Origin: Beaufortia kweichowensis
Lineage: Eukaryota; Chordata; Actinopteri; Cypriniformes; Gastromyzontidae
NCBI GenBank assembly: GCA_019155185.1
Contig: CM032815.1
Coordinates: 13,628,903 to 13,692,902 of the forward strand
DNA length: 64,000 nucleotides
Direction of reading: 5' to 3'
Positions 32,668 through 43,847 of the stretch are shown here, one piece after another (positions within the stretch are counted from its first letter, which is position 1; each line of letters starts with the position of its first letter). A model generated the notes under the pieces. That model searched no databases and was not told the origin of the DNA. It was given only the letters and a program-made list of their open reading frames with translations. Both the position numbers and the translations under genes were made by a program.

Positions 32668-35240
32668 CTACTCTGCTGAGTCGTTCAGAGGAGGTTGTAT
32701 CTTTATGTGGCTTTGATGGATCCACGAGGGTTTTTCTGCGATCTTCACCGCGGTCGGGGTAGTTATCAACACTTGGTAGGGGCCCTCCCACTGTGGGCTA
32801 GACCAGGTCTTCCTCTTTATTACTTTGATGAAAACGTAATCGCCTGGCTTAACAGCTGTATCATGTAAAACAGAAGAAGAAGAAGAATTGGGCAGCGTGT
32901 TTACTTGTCTCACTTCCCTTTCATTAAGAATTCTTTTTTAATAGTCACTGAGAGTGTGCTCTTCTTCTGCTTCTTGAACTGAGGATGGAAAATCAGGCAT
33001 CTTAAATTGTCGGCCATAAATAATTTCAAAGGGTGTTAATCCTTTAGGTGTGGGTGTTATTCTCATATATAATTTAACCAAATCTAAACATTCAGGCCAT
33101 GGTCTTTTAGTCTCTGCCATGCATTTCTTTAGTCTATTTTTTATAGTGCCATTTGTTCTCTCTACTAACCCCGCACTCTGAGGGTGATAAGCACAGTGGT
33201 TCTTTAATGTCATTACTGCTGCTTTGATACAATGTCCTTTGTGAAAAGCGCTATACAAATAAAAATTGAATTACCAGATTCTCAGCCATTTTACTAACAA
33301 CCTCATTTACAAAGTGCGGACCATTGTCACTGTATATCTTTTCAGGCACTCCATGATTTGGGATAATCTTCTTACATATTGCTTTTGCAACTGTTATTGC
33401 ATCAGCCTTTGCTGAGGGTACTATTTCAACCCATCTTGAAAATACGTCTACTATCACTAGACAGTAACGATACGGTCCACTTTGACTTAATTCTATAAAG
33501 TCCATACAGAGATGTTGAAAAGGGTATTGTGGTTCTGGAAACTGGCCTCTCTTTGGTCTTAAATTCCCTTGTGCATTATGCTTTATGCATACTACACATG
33601 CCTTACAAAAATTTTTTGAGTATAAATTGAAACCATAGACTTTAAAGTATTTCTCTATTATGTTTACCATCCCTCCTGTTGAGACATGGCAAGGCCCATG
33701 GCTCAATATTGCTGCTGCTTTAAATAAAGCTTTTGGTAGTATAGGTTTGTTTTCTACACACATTAAATCTTCATTGTTTCTCACAGCCCCTTGTGTTACC
33801 CAGTATTGCTGTTCTTTGTGTGGTGCTGCTTTCTGCATGTCTCTAAGAACCGTGTGATCTAACACTGATGTGTGTGTGAAAATCTGTGCTGTGCCGTAGT
33901 GTCCTGCGGCTGCTTGTTTTGCTGTCTCATCTGCTCTGCGGTTTCCTACTGTAACAGTGTCTGTGCCTTTAGTGTGGGCTGCACATTTACATATCGCAAA
34001 TTTTGAGGGTAACAGAACAGCTTGTAAGAGTTTTTTTAGTAAAGTTGCATGAGTGACTGGTTTCCCTGTTGAGGTTTTCATACCTCGTCTATCCCATTGT
34101 TTAGCAAAACAAAAAAAACTGTGGAGAAAGCATACTGACTGTCAGTATAAACTGTAAGCTCTTTTCCTTCTGCAAGCTGACACGCTCTAGTAAGGGCCAC
34201 TATTTCAGCTGCTTGTGCAGAATAAGTATGTGGCAATTGTTTTGCCTCTATTACCTCCTGTGAGCTAACTACAGCATATCCGGTCATAGTTTGACCGTTT
34301 GGTGCCTTTAAAGCTGGAACCGTCTACAAACCATAAACTTCCCTCTTGTAAGGGTTTTATCTGTTAAGTCCGGTCTTGGGAGTATCAATTTATCTGTTAA
34401 CTCCACACAGCTGTGTGGCTCTCCTTCAACATCATTAGGGAGAAGTGTGGAGGGGTTTAGTACATTGCACCTTTGAATGGTTACATGTGGTTGTGATAAT
34501 AGTATAGTCATACATGATAAATGTTTTGCAGGGGACAAAAAGGATAGTTTTGTTTGTAACAAAAGAATATCAACTGCATGTGGAACTAGTAAAACTAATT
34601 CGTGAAACAATTCTATTGCTGCCGGCGCTTCAACAGCCATTGCTTGCTGGCACACACGGCCTGTAACGAGGTCTAACCCTTTTAGAGTAAAAGCTACAGG
34701 TCTCCATTTAGTGCCATGTTTTTGTGAGAGGACTGATGTCATAAATCCTTCCCTGCAATCTACTATCTGTTGGAAAGGCTTATCATAATCTGGTAGAGCT
34801 AAAACAGAGGAGGATGCAAGTTCTTGTTTAATTGCTACAAAAGCTCTTTCAGCTGCATCATTCCATTTTATCTGGTCTGCTAAGGTCATAGCGTTCCCAT
34901 AAATAACATCTAACAAAGGTTGAGTTTTCTGAGCATAACTAGGGATCCATGCCCTACAATAATTACATAACCCCAGAAAAGACATCATGTGTCTTTTAGT
35001 TACAGGTTTTGGGGCATTTAAAATAGCCTGTTTTCTCTGTGCCTGTATAAATTTCCCCTCAGCCGTAAGTCTGTGTCCTAAGTATTGAACTTCTTTTTTT
35101 TTTTCATCCACTGCAGTTTTTGTTTCTTAACTTTATTCCCTGTTTTTGCTAAATATTGCAGCAAAGCTATGGAGTCTGTTCTGCATTTCTGTTCTGTGTC
35201 AGAGGCCACTTAGATCATGGGGAAAGTTTCAGCACCCTCT
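32668..35240 (-). pseudogene. Retroviral pol remnant: RT C-terminus, RNase H, integrase
   Basis: RT thumb/connection sequence occupies 34308-35180 (KEVQYLGHRLTAEGK). RNase H (YTDSQYAF near 34150, then NRRADETAKQ near 33920) is frame-broken. Integrase shows a zinc-finger part near 33680-33560 and the first two catalytic Asp near 33510 (MDFIEL) and 33330 (YSDNGPHF). A 53-bp LINE tail interrupts the core, and the Glu box (AGLVERTN) follows near 33160. The C-terminal GPY-type domain is at 32668-32913. The gene is inactive because of missing 5' parts, frameshifts and the insertion. The C-terminal GPY domain indicates the gammaretrovirus-like branch. Confidence 0.85.
33217..33269 (+). mobile_element. 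53-bp L2 LINE 3' tail inserted in integrase
   Basis: The segment, with AAGCGCTATACAAATAAAAA, equals the 3' end of the L2 copies at 18185 and 53050. ATTAC flanks both sides (33212-33216 and 33270-33274). It is an extreme 5' truncation. Confidence 0.85.
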
Positions 35241-35244
35241 ACTG

Positions 35245-37089
35245 AAAAACTCCTTTCCATTTTTTTTTTTTTTTTTCCTTTAAGGATCGTGTGGGGTAGG
35301 GGACCTGTCCATACTGCTTGATGTTTTAGGGCCTTGCTTAATGTCTCACGGGCTTCTGCATAGGGTGGGGATTAGAGGGCTATCTGGAGCTTGTATATTC
35401 TCTTGGCCTTGGTTATTATCATTATTTACTCCTCTGGCAACCGGCCCTGTTTCATTATCTCTTCCTCAGTTCGTTTCTTTTCCTCCCTTTTTCTGTTTGT
35501 AACCCATATTTTTAGTCTTGTAAATTTTTTATCAATGTTTCAATCTCTTCACATACTGATACATCAAAAGTGCCTTCTTCATGTTATTTATTTAATAAAC
35601 TTCTAGTTCTTTTAGTCCATTTTCTGAATATCTTCTCAATTAGTTCTCTGCTAACTGGGTATCTAGATTTATTCTTTCTATTAGTTTTTCCAACATGTTT
35701 AGAGTTTCTCATCTTATTATACTTTATTCTCAATTCACTGTCTCTTTACTTTTATTTATACTGCTTATACTGTTAAAAATATTTCACATCAACATATATT
35801 ACTAACCACTTCTCATACGAGACTTATCCAATAATCACAAAAACAACTGCTCCTTAAAGCTATAGAGCAAATTTGTCTCTTCTCTTCTTATCAAGCCTCA
35901 CACACACACACACACAGCGGCACATCTGTTTCTCTCAGACTCTCTCTTTTGTTTGCGCACCTACCACACTTACTTTCTCACACACTCTTCTCTTCAACAC
36001 ATAAACAACACACTTAACCTTGAGCAACTTCTCACACACACACACACACTTCTTGTTGAGATCTGGAACCTTCTTTGTATTTCACAAAAACAATTGACTA
36101 TCTCATTTAACTTAGTTCAATTTGGAGAAGTTTACTGAAGTGCTATACCACCACAGGCTCACCTTCAGGCATATCACACAAACCATTACTATAATAAAAG
36201 CAAATATGCTTACACGTTATAATGGTGCGCCAGTTTGTCTGCGATAGCCTTCTTGTCAACCCATAGCAGATTCACCCTCCAACCTTTTTTCCAATCGCAT
36301 TACACTCTGTCTGAGCAACCCATCAGCTTTACTCACTCTTTCACTGCAACTTTCATTAACACAGGAGAAAAGCAGTATTGACAGGGATTTTCACCCTTGC
36401 AATTTACTGCAATTTACTCCAGGGCCAGATTTCCTTATACTCACTTAACAATAAACACAGATTATACAAATACACAACTTAACATTTGTTGATACACTTC
36501 CTCTACACAACAAATAACCTAACGAGTTTGCACTCTGTCTCATCAGTTTGTTTTTCCTGATGAAGGCAACCCTCGCCAGAACCAATGCCTTACTTCTTAC
36601 AGGACTTTTGCCTAGGATTCTTCTCAGCACTTCTTTTCTTCTTTTTTTTTTTAACTCTAAACTATATATTTCTAAAAATATAAAAATCTGAACCTTCTGT
36701 TCTCCTTAAGACCAAATCAACAGAAAACACAGATCAATACATGCATGCATTTAGTTCTTTTGGAATCAAAACCTCTTTTCCCCTTTTACTTTTACATTTT
36801 CCTGTCCTAACTTTCCCATGTATTTCACATCTCCTGTCAGTTCTTCCTGGTCTTTACTACAACAACAATTTCCCATAATCACAAATGATTATTAAACTGC
36901 CAAAAATAAAAAATAAAATAAAAAATAGAAATAAAAATAAAAGTAAAATTTCAGAGGTTCAGCACATCTACTTTAACAGTTCCACAGGTTTGTTGTCACC
37001 GTTAGGTATCCCCTGGGCTGCTGCTTCGCTGTGCTGAACTTGACATTCACAATTCACATTCACAAAATTCACACTCACACAAGGCCTTT
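35245..37089 (-). pseudogene. Degenerate retroviral leader/gag region
   Basis: The minus strand gives only short open pieces between 35260 and 35580 (for example LKHQAVWTGPLPHTIL) that look like a gag remnant, then joins RT sequence near 35230. Protease and the RT catalytic YxDD region are absent, implying an internal deletion. A (CA)n tract lies near 35905 and 36045, and 36600-36960 is AT-rich. Confidence 0.45.
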
Positions 37090-37405
37090 TGGTAAATACT
37101 TCTGAATTTACCCTAACACACAATTAGTAATGCGTACTTCTGGATTTACTTCTGGTAAATGCCCTGGCTCTTACCCATCTAGACAATTAGTAAATACTTC
37201 TGGATTTACTTCTGGTAAATGCCCCTGGCTCTTTACCCATCTAGACAATTAGTAAATACCCCTGGATTTATTTCTGGTAAATGCCCCTGGCTCTTTACCC
37301 GGTAAATGCCCCTGGCTCTTTACCTATCTAGCTAGATCAACAATTGGTAAATCCCTGGATTTATTTCTGGTAAATGCCCTGGCTCTTTACCCATCTAGAC
37401 AATGC
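37090..37405. repeat. Leader minisatellite, about 62-65-bp unit
   Basis: Four to five units carry GGTAAATGCCCCTGGCTCTT and TTAGTAAATACTTCTGGATT blocks, some truncated. The array lies between the primer site and the gag region. Confidence 0.8.
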
Positions 37406-37617
37406 AAAGTCTAAATCAACTCACCCAGTGCACTGCGTCTGATTCTTGTCCTGCTTCGAATTCCGTCAATCCGAGATCACCAGCCGGGGAAACCTAAAGC
37501 CGGCCTGGCGAGGAATTTTCACCACCCAGGGCTTTTGGACGAATTCCTAAAAGAATCCGACCCCGTCGGCGAGGCTTCGCGTGTCTCCCCCACCGTTGAT
37601 CTTCGGGTATGTTGGAA

Positions 37618-37634
37618 TCCGGCTCGAAGGACCA
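37618..37634 (-). other. Retroviral primer-binding site, tRNA-Tyr type
   Basis: Three bases after the LTR the minus strand reads TGGTCCTTCGAGCCGGA, a 17-base perfect complement of the 3' end of vertebrate tRNA-Tyr (ending CCGGCTCGAAGGACCA). Confidence 0.8.
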
Positions 37635-37637
37635 AAA

Positions 37638-38075
37638 TGATAGGTCTATTTCTTACAACCTCTATCAATAAAGAACAACAATCAGACCAAGACTGGTGTT
37701 TCAATACTCATGAGGAGGAGAGCAGCTTTGAGATCTTTCAGAAAGGTTCTCCATCACTCTCTCTCAGAGTCTCTTCTCCCTCGTAGCCTTTTTATTGCAT
37801 AAAACCACTCCCATAAGACAACTCCCATTGAAGGACATGAAAGGATTCATGTGTGCAATAATAGAGATAAGCATTATGAGTGTGGGCCTCTCAATGGCCT
37901 TGATTTTCTGTGATTCATGATTAATACTTGTGGTATGTGAATATTAAAAAATCAAACGTAGCAGAAAAACAGAAACATATATCATTAGAAAAACACAAGA
38001 TTAATACCTGTAAATCTTAAACTTAATAAAGACAGAATAAAAGGATAATATATTTTCTTGATTATATCTCCAACA
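37638..38075 (-). repeat. 5' LTR of the endogenous retrovirus
   Basis: On the minus strand it runs from TGTTGGAGATATAATC to AGACCTATCA, 438 bp. The 3' LTR matches it closely over 370 bp plus a detached 77-bp end at 23673. Confidence 0.9.
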
Positions 38076-38156
38076 GGAACGTATTTGTGTACTCCTTTGG
38101 TAAATTCCCCGTTATCCCGGGGTGGCGTAGTCACTTCGAATCAGCCACATACTACA

Positions 38157-38297
38157 AGAGCATCAGAGATCAGCTTCACTCCTGAATCCTGCTGATCATT
38201 GTTACTCACATCCAGATCTCTCAGATGAGAGTTTGATGATTGTAGACATGAAGACAAACTTTCACAAAACTGACAAGTGAGATTACAGCTATGTAGA
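38157..38297 (-). pseudogene. NLR LRR exon, 5' part (cut by insertion)
   Basis: From acceptor tctgcacacag the exon reads CNLTCQFCESLSSCLQSSNS, HLRDLDVSNNDQQDSGVKLI and SDAL, then stops abruptly at AGAG and continues into foreign DNA. The rest of the exon is at 21538-21574. Confidence 0.85.
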
Positions 38298-38661
38298 CTG
38301 TGTGCAGAACAAACACAAACCTTTAACTTTACTGATGTAATAAACAACAAATACACACAAATCATGTGATCATACAGTATCGGTAAAACTAAAAGCATCA
38401 GATGTGACATGTGTCTCGTATTCATCACAACTAAAATCTTATTTTATACAGTTTATTTTGATCTTCTGATCTATTTAGACATTATCTATATCGGTCTTTA
38501 CTTTTATCACAATAAAAACACTTTTTCAGAAAAAAATCAGTTTTTGGGATTCAGATCACATGTTTGAGTTTAGTTCAATATCAGTCACTATGATTATAAA
38601 ATAAATCATTTCTTGTTGTCTCTTCTGTGTTAAAATGATACTAAACTGTGAATCTAAACAG

Positions 38662-39731
38662 TGTAGAGACTTGGCCGGGCCAAATGTTGGATTTCTTTAA
38701 GGGATTATAAAGTTACAACAAACAACAAATTCCTAGGGGGGAAGTCAACACCAGAACCCCTTTTGGCTCCAGAAAGTCTGGGTTAAGTGATGACCTGCCG
38801 GTTGTTACTTAACTCAGGAGGACAGTTATGGTACCTCTCTGGCCTTCCCAGAGAGGGTAACCCCAGCTCAACTCCTGAGATTCTCCAGGCCCCCTGGAGA
38901 TTTGCAGAGAGGACTAGAGAAGTACATTCCAAACACATGACAGATGAATGAATAACTATTGTTCTTACTTCACTTCTCTCTCGTGTGTGGTATCAAAATG
39001 ATCCACAAATTATTTTCCTAAATAATGATGCACAGTACATAGTCATGGCGTGCATCATACTCAATTGCAATAAGTTTATGTGTTCGATTGCAAACAGGAC
39101 ATAAACCGTTACCTGTGTAAATCATTTGTCACAGAGAAGGACAAAGAGATTTCTCCAGCGCAACCACGTCCTTTTGCCATTGGTCAAAGACCTGACCGAG
39201 GGTGTGACCGTTGTGCCTTTAAGACCACAATGCATCGAACAACTCTTTGCTCAGAAACTTGGAATCTCTCCAAAACTTCGTGGGACCTGCCCTTCTTCAG
39301 GACAGCTTTTTCGGCAATCTTACTTGGCAGACTTGACACTTCATGAGAAACTTGGCTCTCGAACGGACTTTCGCGAATCCACCGGGACACTCTCTCCCTT
39401 TCTCTCCGCGCACCAGGATTCAACAGCTTAAGCAACTGCCCCTTGGCTACCAAAGGTGAACTTTTTGTAGAGAAAAACCGGTGGTTGTGTCCTGCTGATT
39501 TAATATGCCATTCTTTACTCTTTACTCTAATTTTTTTTTCTATGCTTTATCTTGTATGAATGTGAATGTGTATGTGTTTGTGTTTGTGTTAGTGAATCCA
39601 TATCATATCTCAGTAGCTTAGTTAATAAATATTCATTTGTATTCACTCATGATTGTCTCTGCTTAATGCTCATAACACATCCCTTTTTTAAACTGTATGC
39701 GATACTGTTGCGGCTCATTATGTATTACTGT
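38662..39731 (+). repeat. Long LTR-like repeat, copy 1
   Basis: It starts TGTAGAGACTTGGCC, has an AATAAA signal near 39625 and ends near TATTACTGTA. A second, longer copy lies at 49915-51329 in the same orientation. Shared blocks such as CATGGCGTGCATCATACTCA show common origin. The shape (promoter-like GC-rich part, then polyadenylation signal near the end) suggests a retroviral LTR of about 1.1 kb. No TSD was found, and the ends are approximate. Confidence 0.6.
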
Positions 39732-40106
39732 ATTGGGCATGGACCGTTGTTAATCAAGGCCAGAAGAATAAGCGTTTATTGTACCAGGTAATGCTACAAA
39801 ATACATATAGTTAATAGTCTTTATCTGTAAGTATTTCCATTTGAGCCACAAGTAATTATAACCTGAAACTGAACCGTGTTTTTAAATAACACCGTCTTAG
39901 TTTCACAATAACTAATAGAGATGCTGGAGAGTGTTTTAAATAACGCCATCCCCACAGAATCACTACAACAGAATCGGCATTACATATCCATCCATGAATT
40001 TTCTGTATGATTGCAGCACTAATAGTGATGTAAGTTAAACAGCAGATGTTATAAAACTTCAGTCAGACTCTTTATTCAGTGTCATATATTATAACTGAAG
40101 ACTCAC
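39732..40106. other. NLR intron without features
   Basis: Ordinary AT-rich intron sequence lies between the long LTR-like repeat and the NACHT exon. Nothing is recognised. Confidence 0.4.
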
Positions 40107-41456
40107 AGAGCTCTTATTGCAGTTGATGACAGCTGGTATGATTCTTCTTCTACCCTCCTGTGATGTGTTGTATTTCTTCAGATCAAACTCTTCCATCACC
40201 TCGTCTGATATCTGAAGCATGTAGGATATTGCTGAACATTCACCAGCAGAGAGTTTCATACAGTGCGTCAGTGATGTTTATCCCACATTCTCTCAGATCC
40301 TCCTCATAGAACATCACATTTCCCTCCATCAGCTGTTTGAAAGCCATTTCAGACAGTTTCACAATCATTTTTTCTTTTGGACCGCAGCAGTTTCTCTGCA
40401 TCTCTTTCTGTATCGTATTTCTCATTCTTCATCTTCATCTGAATCAACAGGAAGTGGATGTACATTTCAGTCAGAGTTTGAGGGATTTCTGCTCTCTCAT
40501 TGTCTTCTTTCAGGATGTTTTGAAGCACAGTGGATGAGATCCAGCAGAAGACGGTATGTGACACATGATGTGAAGGCTTCTCGCTCTTCTAATGTGTAAA
40601 GGCGATCCTGTCGGCTTGATGCTCATCACTGATTCTCTTCCTGAAATATTCCTCCTTGTGAGCGTCATTGAATCCCTGGATTTCTGTCAGACGCTGGATG
40701 TATTTGGAGGGGATCTGATTGGCTGCTGCTGGTCTGGAGGTGATCCAGATGAGAGCAGATGGAAGCAGATCTCCTTTCATGAGGTTTGACATCAACACAG
40801 ACACTGATGAAGTCTCAGTCACATCACAAACTTTCTCACTGTCGTCTGAAAACATCAGTGTCATTCTGCTTTCATCCAGACCATCAAAGATGAACACAAC
40901 TTTACAATCCTCATCAATCTTTGAGTCCAGATCTTGAAGTTCAGGATGAAAGTCAAGCAAAAAGTTTGTGAAGACTGTAGCGATCGTCTCTGATCAAGTT
41001 CAGCTCTCGAAATGGAAGCAGAAAGATGAAATCGTCCTGATTGGCGTTCCCTCGGCCCAATCAGAATGAACTTCTGCACAGAGACGGTTTTTCCAATTCC
41101 AGCGATGCCTTTAGTAAGAACACTCTTGATTTTCTCTCTTTGATTTGCTGCTTGAGGTTTTAAGTCTTTAAAGATGTTAATGCAGTAGATTGTAAGTGTC
41201 GTGTGTTTCTCTCCATGTGTTAAACCTCTTGTTCTTCATTCCTCCTTCACTTTCTCCTCTATGATGTACAGCTGTGTGTAAATCCTCTTCAGGAGCATTT
41301 GATTCTCTTGATCTTTCATTCCCTCAAATAATCTCTCATACTTGTTCTTCATGATGATTTTGTGTTTGTCTTTGATTCTCTGCAGAACATCATCCACGCT
41401 TGATGAGAATCCTTCTGCCGTCTCTACTCACATCATGTTCACATCAAATGTTTGAT
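40107..41456 (-). pseudogene. FISNA-NACHT exon with frameshifts and internal deletion
   Basis: FISNA sequence (DVLQRIKDKHKIIMKNKYER) is followed by the P-loop GIAGIGKT near 41100, the Walker B region KVVFIFDGLDESR near 40895 and a sensor-type stretch ITSRPAAANQIPSKYIQRLT. After the P-loop the frame shifts near 41065 and again near 40965. A further change lies near 40590 and in the 40430-40380 stretch. The exon is 1350 bp against about 1.75 kb in intact relatives, because sequence from ITDA jumps to KLSAGECSAISYMLQISDEV, losing the winged-helix region. The donor is GAGCTCT|gtgagt. ATP-dependent oligomerisation would be lost. Confidence 0.85.
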
Positions 41457-41584
41457 CTAAATTATCAAGAGAAAATCAACAAACAACAGACAGAAAAACA
41501 TGTGTGAATATGAAGGATTTATTATACAGATAAAACATCAATAGTGTATTTCAGTTTGATACACAACTACATGTTTATACTCAC

Positions 41585-41700
41585 AGAGAGTCTGATGTTA
41601 CTGATCCATCACTGAGTTCAGGTGGATGGCGCATGGATCTGTTACTCTTCAGAGACACAAAACTGGGTTCTGGAGGAGGGCTCGTCTCTGACTCTCTGAT
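41585..41700 (-). pseudogene. NLR N-terminal repeat exon 2
   Basis: It is a second copy of the same short module (PPPEPSFVSLKSNRSMRHPP, LSDGSVTSDSL) between acceptor tttctag and donor CTCT|gtgagt. Tandem copies of this exon are usual in the family. Positions 41704-42618 are intron without other features. Confidence 0.75.
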
Positions 41701-42618
41701 CTAGAAATAATTCAAAATATAAAAATTCCTTTCAGATACCCATTACCATGAAGCTGGTTTTAGGTGGCTAGCCAGATCGTTTAAGATTGTTTTGTGTCAA
41801 GATTATTTTAACACAGTGTGTGTTGCAATGGATATTTCTTCATAACTCCGTGTCAAGTTTAATTAGAGTAAAAGTTTAGTAATCATGCTTTTTAATGGCA
41901 TTGATTACCATTTGAATTAATGTCGTTTTACCACAATAATGTCGGGTTCAGCAATAACTACGATAGTGTGATGGTAAATTTGTGGTTACTAAGGTTTAAC
42001 CATGAATAAAACCAAAAACTATAATTACTAAACTATGACTAATTGTCATAATGAAATTGTTTAAAAGAACACTTTGCAGAGAAAGAGTTTTAAGAGTTTT
42101 TCCCGTTTCTTTTCTGAAATTTGCATAAAAGATTGATTTTCAGCAGATTGAATCTCATCTTTGACAGATTCTTGGGTCACACATTAAAATCCTTCAGGTC
42201 AAATCCATGCCTTTACAATGACACGAATACAAACAGAGGTGTACTGTGCTGTTCTTAAACAATATTCTTTTACATATGTAAATACATACATACACAAACC
42301 ATACACACATCATACATCTACCTCACAGTACTATAGAATTTACTATACTATACTACTTTTATTTACTATAGTAATTAACACAATCAACGATGTTCATTTA
42401 ACACTTCTGTCTTGCTTTAGCAGCAGAAACACTCGGTCACCTACAATATATTTTATATTCCTCAAATTTGCACATAATTATTTCAAGAGAAACAAACAGA
42501 GCAGCTCTATCCACGTTGAATGTGATCAGTTGTTTAGAAAGTAGCTCAGCTGCTTAAGTGGTGCCAACAAAGTCTGATTGCATTGGTTTGGTTTGATGAC
42601 TCAAATGTTTATACTCAC

Positions 42619-42782
42619 AGAGAGTCTGATGATACGGATCCATCACTGAGATTAGGTGGATTAAACATGGAGGCGTTACTCTTCAGAGACACAAAACTGG
42701 GTTCTGGAGATGATGAAGATGTTTTCTGACTCTCTCTCATCTTCGGTTTCATTTCAGAAGCAATGTTCTCTCTATACTCCAT
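42619..42782 (-). pseudogene. NLR exon 1 with start codon
   Basis: The ATG opens MEYRENIASEMKPKMRESQK, followed by SPEPSFVSLKSNASMFNPPN and LSDGSVSSDSL up to donor CTCT|gtgagt. The PEPSFVSLKSxxSM motif is typical of the short N-terminal exons of fish NLR-C genes. The exon itself has no break. Confidence 0.75.
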
Positions 42783-42944
42783 AATGAAAAACTGATCTCA
42801 GATTTGTATACAGAAACACAGAAAACATGAAATGAACAACTAAATGACTTTATATCAGGACTAAAGACAGTTTGCTGTGTGTTTTTATTTCTTAAGTTTC
42901 ACATTAATGTGAGAAGAGATCATGACATGTGCTCACTACAGAGT

Positions 42945-42955
42945 GAAAGTGAAAG
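42945..42955 (-). promoter_or_regulatory. ISRE/IRF-like element upstream of the NLR start
   Basis: In gene orientation the sequence reads CTTTCACTTTC, matching the TTTCNNTTTC interferon-response core, about 163 bp upstream of the first ATG (42780-42782). A further CTTTTACTTTC overlaps it. Function is inferred from the consensus only. Confidence 0.45.
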
Positions 42956-43351
42956 TAAAAGTGTCTGTGTATGTCCAGATTTACTTCAGTGTGTGTGTGT
43001 ATTTATTTCTGCTTCAAATAGCTCTAAACAGACATTAACAGACACATCTGACAATTAAAACAATCTCATCAAACTTCTCTTTACCATGACATCTTACACA
43101 GACTTAGTTAACACTTAGTTATAGGGCCTGTGATATCAAACATAAAAGCGAAAATAAAAGAATGAACAAAACACTCGTGATCACATCAAATTTCACATCA
43201 AACACAATAAAATGATCTTAATCGTATGAACACAGACTTTTTAAACATTTGTTTATTTTAAATGTGAACTAATAGCAGAATATTGCCTGATCTTGAGCTT
43301 GTTTGAATCTTCAACATCATCGGTTTTAAATGAGAGTTAAGATTAATCAAT

Positions 43352-43810
43352 CAATCAATCCTTTATTACAGACTCAAGGTCCAAATTTAAATAAAAAAAA
43401 GACAATGGGACAACATATACAGCCCACAGCATCTACCACACACAAAGAATTACAAAATACAACAATACCAATGTCTCCACAGCTTTGACTGATATAGGTG
43501 TAGTACTAATCCCTATATTTGATAAACTCACAATAATCGCATTTTAGAAGCATTTAGCCTGCAGATAAATCTATACATAAGATTTCGTAACAGTGCTTTA
43601 AAAGTAATTACTCTTGCTCTCACAAACATTTCACTTGCACTATGGTATCTAGGTTTCTTTAGTAAAATTCTCATTGTATCATTATAAGCTACTTGCAGCT
43701 TCATAAACTAGATGTTTTATAGTTGAACCACAAATGAGCAGTGTAAAGTGTTGTACAATATGCTTTAAAAAGTGACACCTAAACCTCATCTGAACAGAAA
43801 CTAAACTTAT
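43352..43810 (-). mobile_element. Non-LTR retrotransposon 3' fragment
   Basis: Minus translation gives MKLQVAYNDTMRILLKKPRY and MFVRARVITFKALLRNLMYR, the C-terminus of a fish endonuclease-RT LINE. The 3' tail ends in (TGAT)n near 43352. Positions 42990-43350 hold nothing recognisable. Confidence 0.7.
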
Positions 43811-43847
43811 AAAAGTATATTTGCCTGCATATACATCATACTATTAC

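Larger units (their letters stand above)
23673..38075 (-). mobile_element. Endogenous gammaretrovirus-like element, internally deleted
   Basis: The order on the minus strand is 5' LTR, primer site, leader with minisatellite, degenerate gag region, partial pol, env, purine tract and 3' LTR. After subtracting the insertion in its 3' LTR the length is about 8.0 kb, normal for a retrovirus. Flanking GAAAC and GGAAC differ at one of five positions, a possible aged TSD. Gag, protease and the catalytic half of RT are missing or unreadable, and env is interrupted, so the provirus is defective. Confidence 0.85.
21575..38156. mobile_element. Outer insertion in the LRR exon, nested composite
   Basis: AGAG occurs on both sides (21571-21574 and 38157-38160), and removing the insert plus one AGAG restores a 174-nt LRR exon. 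The outer element itself survives as 21575-23672 and 38076-38156 and is not recognised. In plus orientation it has a TATATAAAT box near 22327, GT-AG-like signals and an AATAAAAA signal near 23618, so it may be a long LTR. A MITE and a retrovirus are inserted into it. Confidence 0.7.
19907..42782 (-). pseudogene. Fish-type NLR gene (FISNA-NACHT-LRR-B30.2), broken by nested insertions
   Basis: Exons in order from the 5' side are two short N-terminal exons, a FISNA-NACHT exon, LRR exons, a linker and a PRY-SPRY exon ending in a stop. This is the architecture of the teleost-specific NLR-C expansion, cytosolic pattern-recognition proteins thought to sense infection. One LRR exon is physically split by about 16.6 kb of retroelements, and the NACHT exon has frameshifts, a stop and an internal deletion. 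With fish NLR genes being highly multicopy, loss of one copy is unsurprising. Exon identities are strong; membership of all exons in one gene is inferred from order, orientation and phase. Confidence 0.85.

Noticed and set aside
37090..37405. CRISPR-like array in the retroviral leader
   Set aside because: Units are tandem without unique spacers and some are truncated; the context is a provirus leader.
38662..39731. Promoter and first exon of a host gene (GC-rich block, AATAAA)
   Set aside because: A second copy at 49915-51329 shows it is a dispersed LTR-like repeat.
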